From Thioalbus denitrificans (GTDB lineage: Bacteria; Pseudomonadota; Gammaproteobacteria; DSM-26407): DNA of 64,000 nt. The stretch covers positions 846,175-910,174 of the forward strand of contig NZ_QPJY01000001.1 of assembly GCF_003337735.1 (NCBI RefSeq). The letters are read 5' to 3'. Every line of letters begins with the position of its first letter. Positions within the stretch are counted from its first letter, which is position 1. Both the position numbers and the translations under genes were made by a program. The notes beneath the pieces were generated by a model, which searched no databases, was not told the origin of the DNA, and was given only the letters and a program-made list of their open reading frames with translations. Shown in pieces: positions 16,542 through 25,057 of the stretch.

Positions 16542-17480
16542 ATGAGCAAACTGCAGCGTTTCATCACCACCGGCGTGGCCGTGGCCGCCATCGGTCTCAG
16601 CGGTACGGCCTGGGCCGCGGCCCAGCCGCTGGTGGACGTGGCGTGGATCAAGGCCAACTCCTGCAACGACGGCGTCCGTGTCCTCGATATCCGCAACGCC
16701 CTGGACGGCGGTTCCCAGACCGACTACCTGCGCGGCCATATCCCCTGCGCGGTGCACACCGACTACCTGAAGGACGGCTGGCGCGTGGCGGACAAGAACA
16801 AGACCCCGGGCCAGCTGCCGCCCGCCGATCAGCTGGAGAAGCTCATCGGCGGCCTGGGCATCGGCAACGATACCCAGGTGGTGATCGTCCCGGCGGGCAA
16901 GGATGCGCTCGACATGGGCAGCGCCACGCGGATGTTCTGGACCTTCAAGGTGCTGGGGCACGACAACGTCTCCATCCTCAACGGCGGCCTGGCGGCCTAC
17001 ACGAAGGATGAGAAGAACCCGCTGGAAAAGGGCAACAACAAGCCCGAGGCCGTTGCCTTCAAGGCCAACCTGCGCCAGGAGATGCTGGTGGGCAAGGAGG
17101 AGATGAAGGCGGCCATGGAGAAGGGCGTGACCCTGGTGGACAACCGCCCCAACGACCAGTACATCGGCATCAACCGTCACCCGAAGGCCAAGCGCAACGG
17201 CACCATCCCCGGCGCCAGGAACCTGCCGGAGAACTGGATGACCGAGAACAACGGCGGCACGTTCCGCGACGCCGAGACGCTGAAGAAGCTCTACGCGGTG
17301 GCCGAGGTTCCCACCGAGGGCGAGGTGATCACCTTCTGCAACACCGGTCACTGGGCGTCGCTGGGCTGGTTCGCGGAGCACGAGCTGCTGGGCAACCAGC
17401 AGGCGAAGCTCTATGACGGTTCCATGGTGGAGTGGAGCGCCGACGAGTCCCTGCCCATGGAGCAGAAGGTCAACTACTGA
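16542..17480 (+). CDS. Periplasmic thiosulfate sulfurtransferase (two-domain rhodanese)
   Basis: A 312-residue exported rhodanese. The signal peptide ends TAWA-AAQP. The N-terminal inactive domain has VLDIRNALDGG and YLRGHIPCAVH. The C-terminal catalytic domain has VDNRPNDQYIG, GTIPGARNLP and the active cysteine loop FCNTGHWAS. It transfers a sulfane sulfur from thiosulfate or a related donor to an acceptor in the periplasm, complementing the inactive membrane rhodanese in the same operon. An AGGAGG ribosome site precedes the ATG. Confidence 0.9.
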   Translation: MSKLQRFITTGVAVAAIGLSGTAWAAAQPLVDVAWIKANSCNDGVRVLDIRNALDGGSQTDYLRGHIPCAVHTDYLKDGWRVADKNKTPGQLPPADQLEKLIGGLGIGNDTQVVIVPAGKDALDMGSATRMFWTFKVLGHDNVSILNGGLAAYTKDEKNPLEKGNNKPEAVAFKANLRQEMLVGKEEMKAAMEKGVTLVDNRPNDQYIGINRHPKAKRNGTIPGARNLPENWMTENNGGTFRDAETLKKLYAVAEVPTEGEVITFCNTGHWASLGWFAEHELLGNQQAKLYDGSMVEWSADESLPMEQKVNY

Positions 17481-17508
17481 TGGGCTCCGCCCGCTCCGTT
17501 CGAAGGCC

Positions 17509-18156
17509 GTGAACGGAATACGCCGGATCGCCGCGGCGCTGGTGCTGCTCCTCTTGAGCGGTGCCGGCGCCGCGGTTTTTGCCCAGGGCGAGCACGGCCG
17601 GCGCTTTGCCGTGGAACTGGCCATCCTGGCCGGCGATGTGCGGCTGCTGACCGTGACGACGCCGTCTGACCTCCACCGGCGCGGGCTGCGGGACCGGGTG
17701 GCCAGTGCACTGGGTTACCTGGGGCTGCTGGCCCGGGAGGCGGCGCAGGAAACCGGCGTTGCCGACCCGGGACTGGACGCCGACATCGATGCCCTGCGCG
17801 CGGCGTTCCGGGGCGGCCGGCCGCAGGTGCTGGCCGATGGTCTGGCCGCGCTGCAGCGGCGCTACCCGGTCGATGCGCCGGGCTTCATGCCCGTCGAAGC
17901 GACCCCGGCGCGGCTGCGGACCGGGCGCGAGCTCTACGAACGGCTCTGCATCGCCTGCCACGCCGTGCCGGACACCAATCGTTCCAATCCGGCCCGGGAT
18001 CTGTTCCGGGATGCCAGGGAGATGCCGCCGGAGGAGTTCGTGGCGCGGCTGCTGGGCGGGGTGCGCGGCGTGACGCAGAGCGGTCTCGAAAACCCGCTCA
18101 CCGACGAGGAGTTGCGCGGCCTGCTGGCCTGGTTCCGGCACGGGCCGTCCCGGTGA
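17509..18156 (+). CDS. Periplasmic mono-heme cytochrome c
   Basis: A 215-residue exported protein starting at GTG 17509, with signal peptide IAAALVLLLLSGAGA. A helical domain of about 110 residues is followed by one c-type heme site CIACH. The distal methionine may be that of REMPPEEF, but this is uncertain. It is 28 bp after the rhodanese and probably takes electrons from the sulfur reaction. Its last 59 bp overlap the convergent nsrR-like gene. Confidence 0.82.
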   Translation: MNGIRRIAAALVLLLLSGAGAAVFAQGEHGRRFAVELAILAGDVRLLTVTTPSDLHRRGLRDRVASALGYLGLLAREAAQETGVADPGLDADIDALRAAFRGGRPQVLADGLAALQRRYPVDAPGFMPVEATPARLRTGRELYERLCIACHAVPDTNRSNPARDLFRDAREMPPEEFVARLLGGVRGVTQSGLENPLTDEELRGLLAWFRHGPSR

Positions 18157-18589
18157 GATCCGGCATCAGGATCGCGCGCAGGCGCGTCCGCTTCCTGAGC
18201 AGGTCCGCCAGGGTATAGCCATCCAGCACCTTGTAGAACGCCTGCAGCGCTTCGCCCAGGAACCGCTGCAGGTTGCAGGCTCCCTCGATGCGGCACTCCG
18301 AGGTGGCCGGGTCGAAGCACTCCACCAGCGCCGTGGAGGCCTCCGTGCGGCGCACCACCTTCCCCAGGACGACGGCGTCGGCCGCCTGCGCCAGGCGCAT
18401 TCCGCCGCCCTTGCCGCGCACCGTCTCCACGAGGCCTTCCGTGGCCAGGTGATGGACCACCTTCATCAGGTGGTTGCGGGAGATGCCGTAGGCCTCCGCG
18501 ATCTCGCCCACCGTGGCCAGCTCCCCGCCCTTGATGCCGAGGTAGATGAGAACGCGCAGGGTGTAGTCGGAGAACAGGGTCAGGCGCAT
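18098..18589 (-). CDS. Rrf2-family repressor, NsrR-like
   Basis: A 163-residue winged-helix regulator with the NsrR/IscR N-terminus MRLTLFSDYTLRVLIYLG and recognition helix GISRNHLMKVVHHL. Three cysteines (VECFDPATSEC, then GAC six residues later) are spaced as in NsrR and would ligate a nitric-oxide-sensitive Fe-S cluster. It diverges from an operon for NO- and Fe-S-related proteins, with an NsrR-like palindrome between them. It likely represses that operon and possibly itself. The C-terminal tail of about 20 residues is Arg/Thr-rich and variable. Confidence 0.85.
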   Translation of the reverse strand: MRLTLFSDYTLRVLIYLGIKGGELATVGEIAEAYGISRNHLMKVVHHLATEGLVETVRGKGGGMRLAQAADAVVLGKVVRRTEASTALVECFDPATSECRIEGACNLQRFLGEALQAFYKVLDGYTLADLLRKRTRLRAILMPDLTGTARAGTRPAGRATPRR

Positions 18590-18613
18590 GGCCGGGGCTC
18601 CTTCGGGTAATTA

Positions 18614-18681
18614 ACATGCATGTCAGATATTGATTATCCCGCGACGGGATGATATACAAAACATGTATCTCACATACATGT
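18614..18681. promoter_or_regulatory. NsrR-type operator region
   Basis: ACATGTAT-CTCAC-ATACATGT at 18661-18681 is a perfect palindrome of 8-bp arms, close to the 11-1-11 NsrR consensus. A second site ACATGCATGT (18614-18623) lies nearer the repressor gene. Together they cover both divergent promoters. Confidence 0.65.
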
Positions 18682-18689
18682 AAAAGACC

Positions 18690-19007
18690 ATGGGTACGAC
18701 ACCAATCAACCGTGACGATATCGAGGCGGCGCTGCGCGAGGTCATCGATCCCGAGGTGGGGGTGAACGTCCTCGACCTGGGGCTCATCTATGCAGTGCGG
18801 GCCAGCGACGCCGGCGACCTGCAGGTGGACATGACAATGACCACCCCGGCCTGTCCCGTGGGGGTGATGCTCTGCGACCAGGTTGAGGCCGCCCTGCGCC
18901 GCGGGGTGCCCGGTGTCGGAACGGTGGAGGTGGGCCTGGTATGGGAGCCGCCCTGGAGTCCGGAGCGGATGAGCGAAGCGGCCCGGCGCCAGCTCGGCTG
19001 GATTTGA
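18690..19007 (+). CDS. MIP18/DUF59 family Fe-S assembly-type protein
   Basis: A 105-residue protein of the SufT/PaaD/YitW-like family. It has ALREVIDPEVGVNVLDLGLIY and the cysteine-containing TTPACPVG loop, ending VWEPPWSPERMS as in relatives that help mature Fe-S proteins. It is the first gene after the NsrR-like operator, spaced 28 bp from the DUF2249 gene, suggesting repair of NO-damaged clusters. Confidence 0.87.
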   Translation: MGTTPINRDDIEAALREVIDPEVGVNVLDLGLIYAVRASDAGDLQVDMTMTTPACPVGVMLCDQVEAALRRGVPGVGTVEVGLVWEPPWSPERMSEAARRQLGWI

Positions 19008-19034
19008 CTGCCACTGAAAGGATGGAGAATTGCC

Positions 19035-19277
19035 ATGAACGACAAAGCGAGCGACCGGATCATCGACGTGCGGACCATCATACCGCGGGAGCGACATCCC
19101 CTCATCTTCGATACATTTGCGGCCCTCGAATCGGGCGAACACTTCGAGCTGGTCAACGATCATGATCCGAAGCCCCTCTACTACCAGTTCCAGGCCGAGC
19201 AGGCGGGCCGTTTCAACTGGGATTACCTGGAAGCGGGTCCCGATGTGTGGCGGGTGAAGATCGCGCGCCGCTGGTGA
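19035..19277 (+). CDS. DUF2249 domain protein
   Basis: An 80-residue single-domain protein with the family pattern IIDVRTIIPRERHPLIFDTF, ELVNDHDPKPLYYQF and a C-terminal WRVKIARRW. The family is often encoded beside NO-responsive and denitrification genes; its biochemical role is not established. A GAAAGGATGGAG ribosome site precedes it, and the NnrS-like gene starts 8 bp after its stop. Confidence 0.87.
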   Translation: MNDKASDRIIDVRTIIPRERHPLIFDTFAALESGEHFELVNDHDPKPLYYQFQAEQAGRFNWDYLEAGPDVWRVKIARRW

Positions 19278-19284
19278 CCCGGCC

Positions 19285-20409
19285 GTGAGCGCCACTTCCG
19301 TCCGTCCAAGGGAGCGCGAAACCGCGTGGCGCAGGGACCTGCCGCCGCCGCTGCGCCTGCCCCTGCTGGCGCTGGGTTTCGCCAGTCTGCTGCTGGGGGT
19401 GTGGGCCGGACTGGTGCGGCTCGGCTGGGCCTTCCCCCTGCCGCGCGCCGAACTGCTCCTGCTGCACGGGCCGCTGATGGCGTCGGGCTTCTTCGGCACC
19501 GTGATCGGGCTGGAGCGGGCGGTGGCGGCGGGCAGGCGGCCGGCCTACCTGGGGCCGACCGCCACGGCGCTGGGAGCGGTGCTCCTGGTGGCGGGAGCGC
19601 CCGCGCCGGCGGGCATCGGCGCGCTGGCGCTCGGCTCGGGGGTGCTGGCGCTGACGACGGCGGACGTCTGGCGCCGGCAGCGGACCCTGTTCAACGCCAC
19701 CCTGCTGGCGGGCGCCCTGTGCTGGCTCACCGGCAACGTCCTGTGGCTGGCGGGCGCGGCGGTGGCCGGGGTGGTGCCCTGGTGGGCGGCGTTCCTGGTT
19801 CTCACCATTGCCGGCGAACGCCTGGAGCTGAGCCGGCTGCTGCCGCCGGCACCCGCCGCGCAGCGGCTGTTCGGGGCCGGCCTGCTCCTGTTCCTGGCCC
19901 TGCTGGTCCTGGGGGCGTGGTTCCCGGAGGCCGCCGCCCGGCTGCAGGCGCTGGTGCTGCTGGCGCTGACCGCCTGGCTGGTGCGCTACGACATCGCCCG
20001 GCGCACCGTGCGCCAGGCCGGCCTGACCCGCTTCATCGCCGTGGCCCTGCTCTCGGCCTACGGCTGGCTGGCGGTCTCCGCCCTGCTGGGGTTGCTGCCC
20101 CCGGGCCTGGCGGGCGGCTCCCTGCGCGACGCCGTCCTGCACACCCTGTTCCTCGGCTTCGTCTTCTCCATGGTGTTCGGACACGCGCCGGTGATCCTGC
20201 CGGCGGTGACCCGCTTCGCCGTGGACTACCATCCCGTCTTCTATCTCCACCTGCTCCTGCTGCATGCCTCGCTGGCGTTGCGGGTGGCGGCGGACCTGGG
20301 CGGCTGGACGGGGACGGCCCGCCTGGCGGGGCTGCTCAACGGTCTCGCCCTCCTGCTCTTCATGGCCAATACCATCGCCGGTGTCCGGCGCGGGCGGCGG
20401 CTGGCGTGA
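19285..20409 (+). CDS. NnrS-like multi-span membrane protein
   Basis: A 374-residue, highly hydrophobic protein with roughly ten to twelve transmembrane helices and conserved histidines (LLLLHGPLMASGFFG, HTLFLGFVFSMVFGHAPVI). NnrS is a heme- and copper-associated membrane protein that protects against nitric oxide and is a usual NsrR target, which fits the operator upstream. The start is a GTG 8 bp after the DUF2249 stop. It is more distant than typical NnrS, so the call rests partly on context. Confidence 0.68.
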   Translation: MSATSVRPRERETAWRRDLPPPLRLPLLALGFASLLLGVWAGLVRLGWAFPLPRAELLLLHGPLMASGFFGTVIGLERAVAAGRRPAYLGPTATALGAVLLVAGAPAPAGIGALALGSGVLALTTADVWRRQRTLFNATLLAGALCWLTGNVLWLAGAAVAGVVPWWAAFLVLTIAGERLELSRLLPPAPAAQRLFGAGLLLFLALLVLGAWFPEAAARLQALVLLALTAWLVRYDIARRTVRQAGLTRFIAVALLSAYGWLAVSALLGLLPPGLAGGSLRDAVLHTLFLGFVFSMVFGHAPVILPAVTRFAVDYHPVFYLHLLLLHASLALRVAADLGGWTGTARLAGLLNGLALLLFMANTIAGVRRGRRLA

Positions 20410-20416
20410 ATCCGCC

Positions 20417-20441
20417 CCCGGGCGGAGCGGAGCCGCCCGGG
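20417..20441. terminator. GC-rich hairpin between convergent genes
   Basis: CCCGGGCGG (20417-20425) pairs with CCGCCCGGG (20433-20441) across a 7-base loop, between the ends of the NnrS-like gene and the DUF2189 gene. There is no clear T-run. Confidence 0.45.
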
Positions 20442-20457
20442 TGATGCCCCGGCGCGC

Positions 20458-21231
20458 TCAGCCGGGCCGGGGATCCGTCCCGAAGACCTCCCGGTAGGCG
20501 GCGTCGCTGGCGTAGGCGAGCACCGGCAGGGCGACGGGGAACAGCGGCCAGGCCACGGTCAGGGCGAGAAACATGAGACCGGCGATGACCGCGCCCCACA
20601 GCGCCATGGTCGGTATGTTGCCGAACACGGCCCGCACGCTGGCGACGATGGCGTTCACGAAGTATGTCCCCCGGTGGAAGGCCAGCGGCACCGAGAAGGC
20701 GGTGACGGCGAAGATCGCCGCCGCCAGGACGAATCCCATCAGCGTGCCGAAGCCCAGGTAGAGGAGAGTGTGCCGGCGCAGGACGTCACCGAAGTAGTCC
20801 AGCAGGCCGAGGGGGTCGGTGCCGAACAGGAAGCTGTAGAGCACGAGGGCGTCGGTGACCCAGACCAGGAAGATCAGCGTGCTGACGAAGGCGATGAACC
20901 AGAGGGCCGGGGGCGCCTCGATGAAGGCGCGGAGCAGGTCGGCGAATCGCGGCCGGCCACCGTCGCGCCGGATGGCGGCGGCCCGGTAGAAGCCGGTCAC
21001 CAGGACCGGGGCCACCAGCATGAACCCGCTCACGAAGGGATAGAAGGCCAGCGCCATGCCGAGGTACAGGCTGAGCCAGGCGCCGGCCAGACCGACCGCG
21101 CCGAAGATCGCGGCGAACAGCAGGCTCGGGGGCCAGTTGGCGCGGAACTGCCCCCAGCCCTGGACGAGCCAGCGGGGGATGGCTGCCGGTGTGACCCGCC
21201 GGTGAACGGGCTGCTGTTCGATGCCTGCCAT
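20458..21231 (-). CDS. DUF2189 family integral membrane protein
   Basis: A 257-residue inner-membrane protein with about six helices and the family start PRWLVQGWGQFRANWPPSLLFA. Function unknown in the family. The ATG at 21231 is chosen because a G-rich ribosome site precedes it; an in-frame start at 21255 gives eight extra residues. It stands alone, convergent with the NnrS-like gene. Confidence 0.75.
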   Translation of the reverse strand: MAGIEQQPVHRRVTPAAIPRWLVQGWGQFRANWPPSLLFAAIFGAVGLAGAWLSLYLGMALAFYPFVSGFMLVAPVLVTGFYRAAAIRRDGGRPRFADLLRAFIEAPPALWFIAFVSTLIFLVWVTDALVLYSFLFGTDPLGLLDYFGDVLRRHTLLYLGFGTLMGFVLAAAIFAVTAFSVPLAFHRGTYFVNAIVASVRAVFGNIPTMALWGAVIAGLMFLALTVAWPLFPVALPVLAYASDAAYREVFGTDPRPG

Positions 21232-21374
21232 CCGTACTCCCCCCCGCCGGCCCACCGGTTTCCCGTCAGGCCGAGTATAGGGGAGTTCGCCCGGTTCCGC
21301 GTGGGGCGCGCCGGCGGCGGGTGCGGGGCAGGCCCCGGGCGTCGGGCGCCCGGGGGTGGGATCGGGGGAGGGGC

Positions 21375-21989
21375 TCAGTCGTCGTCGTGACCGCGACCTT
21401 CATGACGGTCGTCGTCATGATCACGTCCACGGTCGGTGAAGCGCTGCTGGCGCACGTTGCCGGGCAGGCCGCGGTCGTCCAGGGCTGCCTGGCGGAAGCC
21501 CGGCGCGGCGTAGTAGGGACCGAGGCCCACGGCCCGGCTGCTGCCCCGGCTCACCACCACGGCGCCGGTGACGTCGAAGGGCGTGGCCCTGCCGTCGGCG
21601 TTGAAGCGGCTGTTCACCGCGCCGCCGCCGTGGCTGTAGATCATGAACTCCGGCGCCAGCTCGGCCTGCAGGTTGTAGTAGGCGCCGTCGGCCCGGATCT
21701 TCCGGGCATCGACCATGGCGCCCAGGCGGCCCACCTGGTCGAGGGGAAGCAGGACCCCTTCGGGCCTTTCGAACAGCACGTGGCGGCCCCCGTCGGGTCC
21801 GGTGCCGGTCAGCCGCTGCACCCGTACCAGCATCGCCGGCGCGGCGGGATCGAAGGTCGGCGCGGTCGCGGTCCGGCCGGCCCGGTAGTCGCGGTCATCG
21901 TAACGGTCGTGGCTGCCTGCCGCGGCATAGGGGGTGGCGAGGGTGGCGGCAAGGGCGCCGGCCAGGGCGATTCTGTGCATCGTCTGCAT
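21375..21989 (-). CDS. Secreted protein of unknown function with Asp/His/Arg-rich ends
   Basis: A 204-residue exported protein with signal peptide (IALAGALAATLATPYAAAG) followed by the charged stretch SHDRYDDRDY. The central 130 residues are beta-rich with no recognised domain. The C-terminus DRGRDHDDDRHEGRGHDDD could bind metal. The start at 21989 is taken because the signal peptide begins there. Not recognised. Confidence 0.6.
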   Translation of the reverse strand: MQTMHRIALAGALAATLATPYAAAGSHDRYDDRDYRAGRTATAPTFDPAAPAMLVRVQRLTGTGPDGGRHVLFERPEGVLLPLDQVGRLGAMVDARKIRADGAYYNLQAELAPEFMIYSHGGGAVNSRFNADGRATPFDVTGAVVVSRGSSRAVGLGPYYAAPGFRQAALDDRGLPGNVRQQRFTDRGRDHDDDRHEGRGHDDD

Positions 21990-22161
21990 GGTGGTCTCCT
22001 CCCGGAGGTTGTAGCGAATGACGAGCACAGGCTAGCGCGGGGGCCTGAATTGAACGTGAAGCGGGACTGAAACGGACCTTAATCGCGGGCATTCCGGACC
22101 TTGCCGAGGCCGGACGGGCCCGGTGGGCGGGCCGCGCGGGGGGGGGCGGTGGGGGATTCGA

Positions 22162-23466
22162 TTACGGCGCGGGGTCCGGCGCCGGAGCCGGTGAGGACTC
22201 CGCCGGTTCCCTGGGGCTCTGTTCGAGGGGCTCCAGCCCGGCCAGCTCCTTGGGGGTGCTGATGCCCATCTCCGCCAGCCGGCGGGCGGCGCTCAGCACC
22301 TGCCGCTCCAGCGAGCCCACCGCACGGTTGTAGCTCTCCACGCTGCCGCCGAGGTTCCGGCCCAGGCGGGCGAGATGCTCGGTGAAGGTGGCGAGCCGCT
22401 TGTAGAACTCCTCGCCGAGGTCGCGGATGGCGTCGGCGTGGCGGATGATGGCCATCTGCCGCCAGCTGAAGGCCACCGCCCGCAGCAGAGCCACGAGGCT
22501 GGTGGGGGTGGCGAGGATCACCCGGGCGCGCAGGGCGTCCTCCAGCAGGGCGTGGTCGTCGTCCAGCGCGGCGGTGAGAAACTGGTCACCGGGGATGAAC
22601 AGGATGACGAAGTCCAGGCTGTCCCGGAACTGGGCCCAGTACTGCTTGGAGGAGAGTTCGCGCACCCGTTGGCGCACATTGCGGGCATGGCGCGCCAGCG
22701 CCTCCCGGCGGATGCCGTCGTCGGTCGCCTCCACCGCGCTCAGGTAGGCGTCCAGCGGGGTCTTCACGTCCACCACGATCTCGCGCTCGTCGGGCAGCCG
22801 GATCACCATGTCTGGACGCAGGGCGCCGTCCTCGGTGGCGCGGTGGGCCTGCTCGGTGAAATCACAGTGCTCCACCATGCCCGCCAGCTCCACCAGCCGG
22901 CGCAGGGTGAGCTCGCCCCAGCGTCCGCGCACCTCGGGCCGGCGCAGGGCCTGCACCAGGTTGCGGGTCTCCGCCTGCAGCGCCTGCTGGGTCTGGGCCA
23001 TGCCCTCCAGATACTGGGTCAGCGCGCCCTGGGCGGTCTGGCGCGCCTGCTCCATCTCCCGCACCTGCTGCTCGGTCTTCTCCAGCGCGGTGCGGATGGG
23101 CAGCAGCATGTTGTCGATGGCCTTCTGGCGCTGGGTGAGGTCGGACTGGGCCTGCTGCTGGAACTGGCCCAGGCTCTCCCGGGCCAGGCGCAGGAAATCC
23201 TCCTGGTTGCTGCGCAGCGCGTGGGCGGCAAGCACTTCGAAGGTCTCGCCGAGCCGCTCGCGGGCATCCTCGAGAGCCTCGATGCGGGCTTCGGCGTTGG
23301 CCCGCTCGGCTTCCAGCTGGCCGGCGAGGGTGGCCCGCGCGGTTTCCAGCGCACCCAGGCGCCGCTGGCAGCGGAGCTGGGTCAGGAGCACCCCGAACAG
23401 GGCGCCGAGCATGACGGCCCCGGCCAGCGCCAGGGCCAGCATCCGGGGATCAGAGAGCGACGGCAT
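22162..23466 (-). CDS. rmuC: DNA recombination protein RmuC
   Basis: A 434-residue protein with one N-terminal transmembrane helix, a long coiled coil (about residues 35-190) and the RmuC nuclease-like core (RGRWGELTLRRLVELAGM, IVVDVKTPLDAYL, FIPGDQFLTAAL). It limits DNA inversions at short inverted repeats, which is notable given the many inverted repeats here. It overlaps the gph stop by 17 bp; ubiG-gph-rmuC form one operon. Confidence 0.93.
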   Translation of the reverse strand: MPSLSDPRMLALALAGAVMLGALFGVLLTQLRCQRRLGALETARATLAGQLEAERANAEARIEALEDARERLGETFEVLAAHALRSNQEDFLRLARESLGQFQQQAQSDLTQRQKAIDNMLLPIRTALEKTEQQVREMEQARQTAQGALTQYLEGMAQTQQALQAETRNLVQALRRPEVRGRWGELTLRRLVELAGMVEHCDFTEQAHRATEDGALRPDMVIRLPDEREIVVDVKTPLDAYLSAVEATDDGIRREALARHARNVRQRVRELSSKQYWAQFRDSLDFVILFIPGDQFLTAALDDDHALLEDALRARVILATPTSLVALLRAVAFSWRQMAIIRHADAIRDLGEEFYKRLATFTEHLARLGRNLGGSVESYNRAVGSLERQVLSAARRLAEMGISTPKELAGLEPLEQSPREPAESSPAPAPDPAP

Positions 23467-24160
23467 CCGTCTCCCGCTGGATCCAGTGGAGGATTCCGGC
23501 GGGGGTCTCCACCAGGCCGTGGGCGCCCCACGCGCCGGGATCGTCCCCCGTCCCCAGGTAGCCGAACAGGGCCACGAGGGTGCGCATTCCCGCCGCCAGC
23601 CCCGCCTCGATGTCACGGGCCGCGTCACCCACGTAGAGGGAGGCGGAGCAGGGCCGGCCGGTGAGGCGGCAGGCGTGCAGAAGCGGCTCCGGGTGGGGCT
23701 TGGAGTGGGGGGTGGTGTCGCCGCTCACCACGCAGGCCGCGCGGCGATCCAGCCCCAGCGCCCCCATGAGGGGATCGGTGAGGTAGGCGGGCTTGTTGGT
23801 GACCACCCCCCAGGCGATGTCCGCCGCCTCCAGGGCCGCCAGCAGCGCCTCCATGCCGGGAAACAGCCGGGTTTCCACCGCCAGGTGCGCCTGGTAGGCG
23901 TCGAGCAGGTGCCCGCGGTAGCGGGGAAAGTCCGGGTGCGCGTCGTCGATGCCGAAGCCGTGGGTGATGAGCGAGCGGGCGCCGTGGGAGACCCAGGGGC
24001 GGATGGTGGCGAAGGGCAGGGGAGCGCGGCCGGCCCATTCCAGGGTCCGGTTCAGGGCCCAGGCGAGGTCCGGCGCGGTGTCGAGCAGGGTGCCGTCGAG
24101 ATCGAACAGCACCGCGCGCACCGGCTGGCGGCGTCCGGCGGCGGCCGCGGCGACGCTCAT
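23450..24160 (-). CDS. gph: Phosphoglycolate phosphatase (HAD superfamily)
   Basis: A 236-residue HAD phosphatase with the nucleophile motif LFDLDGTLLDTAPDL, VVTNKP (motif II) and SKPHPEPLLHACRL with VGDAARDIEAG (motifs III and IV). It removes phosphate from 2-phosphoglycolate formed during DNA repair or RuBisCO oxygenation. It overlaps ubiG by 4 bp upstream and rmuC by 17 bp downstream. The ubiG-gph pairing is common in gammaproteobacteria. Confidence 0.93.
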   Translation of the reverse strand: MSVAAAAAGRRQPVRAVLFDLDGTLLDTAPDLAWALNRTLEWAGRAPLPFATIRPWVSHGARSLITHGFGIDDAHPDFPRYRGHLLDAYQAHLAVETRLFPGMEALLAALEAADIAWGVVTNKPAYLTDPLMGALGLDRRAACVVSGDTTPHSKPHPEPLLHACRLTGRPCSASLYVGDAARDIEAGLAAGMRTLVALFGYLGTGDDPGAWGAHGLVETPAGILHWIQRETDAVAL

Positions 24161-24891
24161 GTCTCCGCCGGGCGCCGGGCGTGCGCCAGGTAGTTCACGT
24201 CGAGTGTCCGTGACAGGCTGTAACGGCGGCTCAGGGGGTTGTAGGTCATGCCGGTCAGGTCCACCAGCTCCAGCCCCGCGGCGCGGGTCCAGGCCTCCAT
24301 CTCTGAGGGGCGGATGAACTTGGCGTAGTCGTGGGTCCCCTTGGGCAGCATGCCGAGCAGGTACTCGGCGCCGACGATGGCGAGCAGGTAGGACTTGGGA
24401 TTGCGGTTCAGGGTGGAGAGGAAGATGTGGCCGCCGGGTCGCACCAGCCGGGCGCAGGCGGCGATGACCGAGGCGGGATCGGGCACGTGCTCGAGCATCT
24501 CCATGCAGGTGACCACGTCGAAGGCGGCCGGCATCTCTTCGGCCAGCGCCTCGACGGTGACGCGCCGGTACTCCACCCGGATGCCGCTCTCGAGCTGGTG
24601 CAGCTTCGCCACGCCGAGCGGCGCCTCGCCCATGTCGATGCCCATGACCTCGGCGTCCCGGGCCGCGAGCGCCTCGGCCAGGATGCCGCCGCCGCAGCCC
24701 ACGTCCAGCGCCCGCTTGCCGGACAGTCCGCCGCAGCCCTCGTCCACGTAGGCCAGGCGCAGCGGGTTGATGTCGTGGAGCGGCTTGAACTCGCTGTCGG
24801 GATCCCACCAGCGGTGGGCCAGTTCCTCGAACTTGGCGATCTCGGCGTAGTCGACGTTCTCGCCCTGGGGAGTGCTGTCGGTGACGGGCAT
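24157..24891 (-). CDS. ubiG: Ubiquinone biosynthesis O-methyltransferase
   Basis: A 244-residue SAM-dependent methyltransferase that performs both O-methylations of ubiquinone synthesis. The SAM site is LDVGCGGGILAEALA; the family stretches AHRWWDPDSEFKPLHDINPLR and MLEHVPDP are present. It heads the ubiG-gph-rmuC operon and diverges from the lytic transglycosylase gene. Confidence 0.96.
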   Translation of the reverse strand: MPVTDSTPQGENVDYAEIAKFEELAHRWWDPDSEFKPLHDINPLRLAYVDEGCGGLSGKRALDVGCGGGILAEALAARDAEVMGIDMGEAPLGVAKLHQLESGIRVEYRRVTVEALAEEMPAAFDVVTCMEMLEHVPDPASVIAACARLVRPGGHIFLSTLNRNPKSYLLAIVGAEYLLGMLPKGTHDYAKFIRPSEMEAWTRAAGLELVDLTGMTYNPLSRRYSLSRTLDVNYLAHARRPAET

Positions 24892-25057
24892 CGTGGTCTG
24901 AAGTTCCTGTTTCGCGGATGTCGGAAGATTACCAGATAACCGCCCAGACCCTCCACGGCGGGCTCTGTGCGGGCTCTGTCCCCGATGTTATGATCGGCAC
25001 GCCTGTACCCCGCCATGGAGCGCTACGGGCCCCCTTCCCCCATCCGCGGTGCGCGCC

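Noticed and set aside
22138-22146. Run of nine G residues between the secreted-protein gene and rmuC
   Set aside because: Could allow slippage, but it lies outside any coding region or clear promoter, so no phase-variation role is supported.
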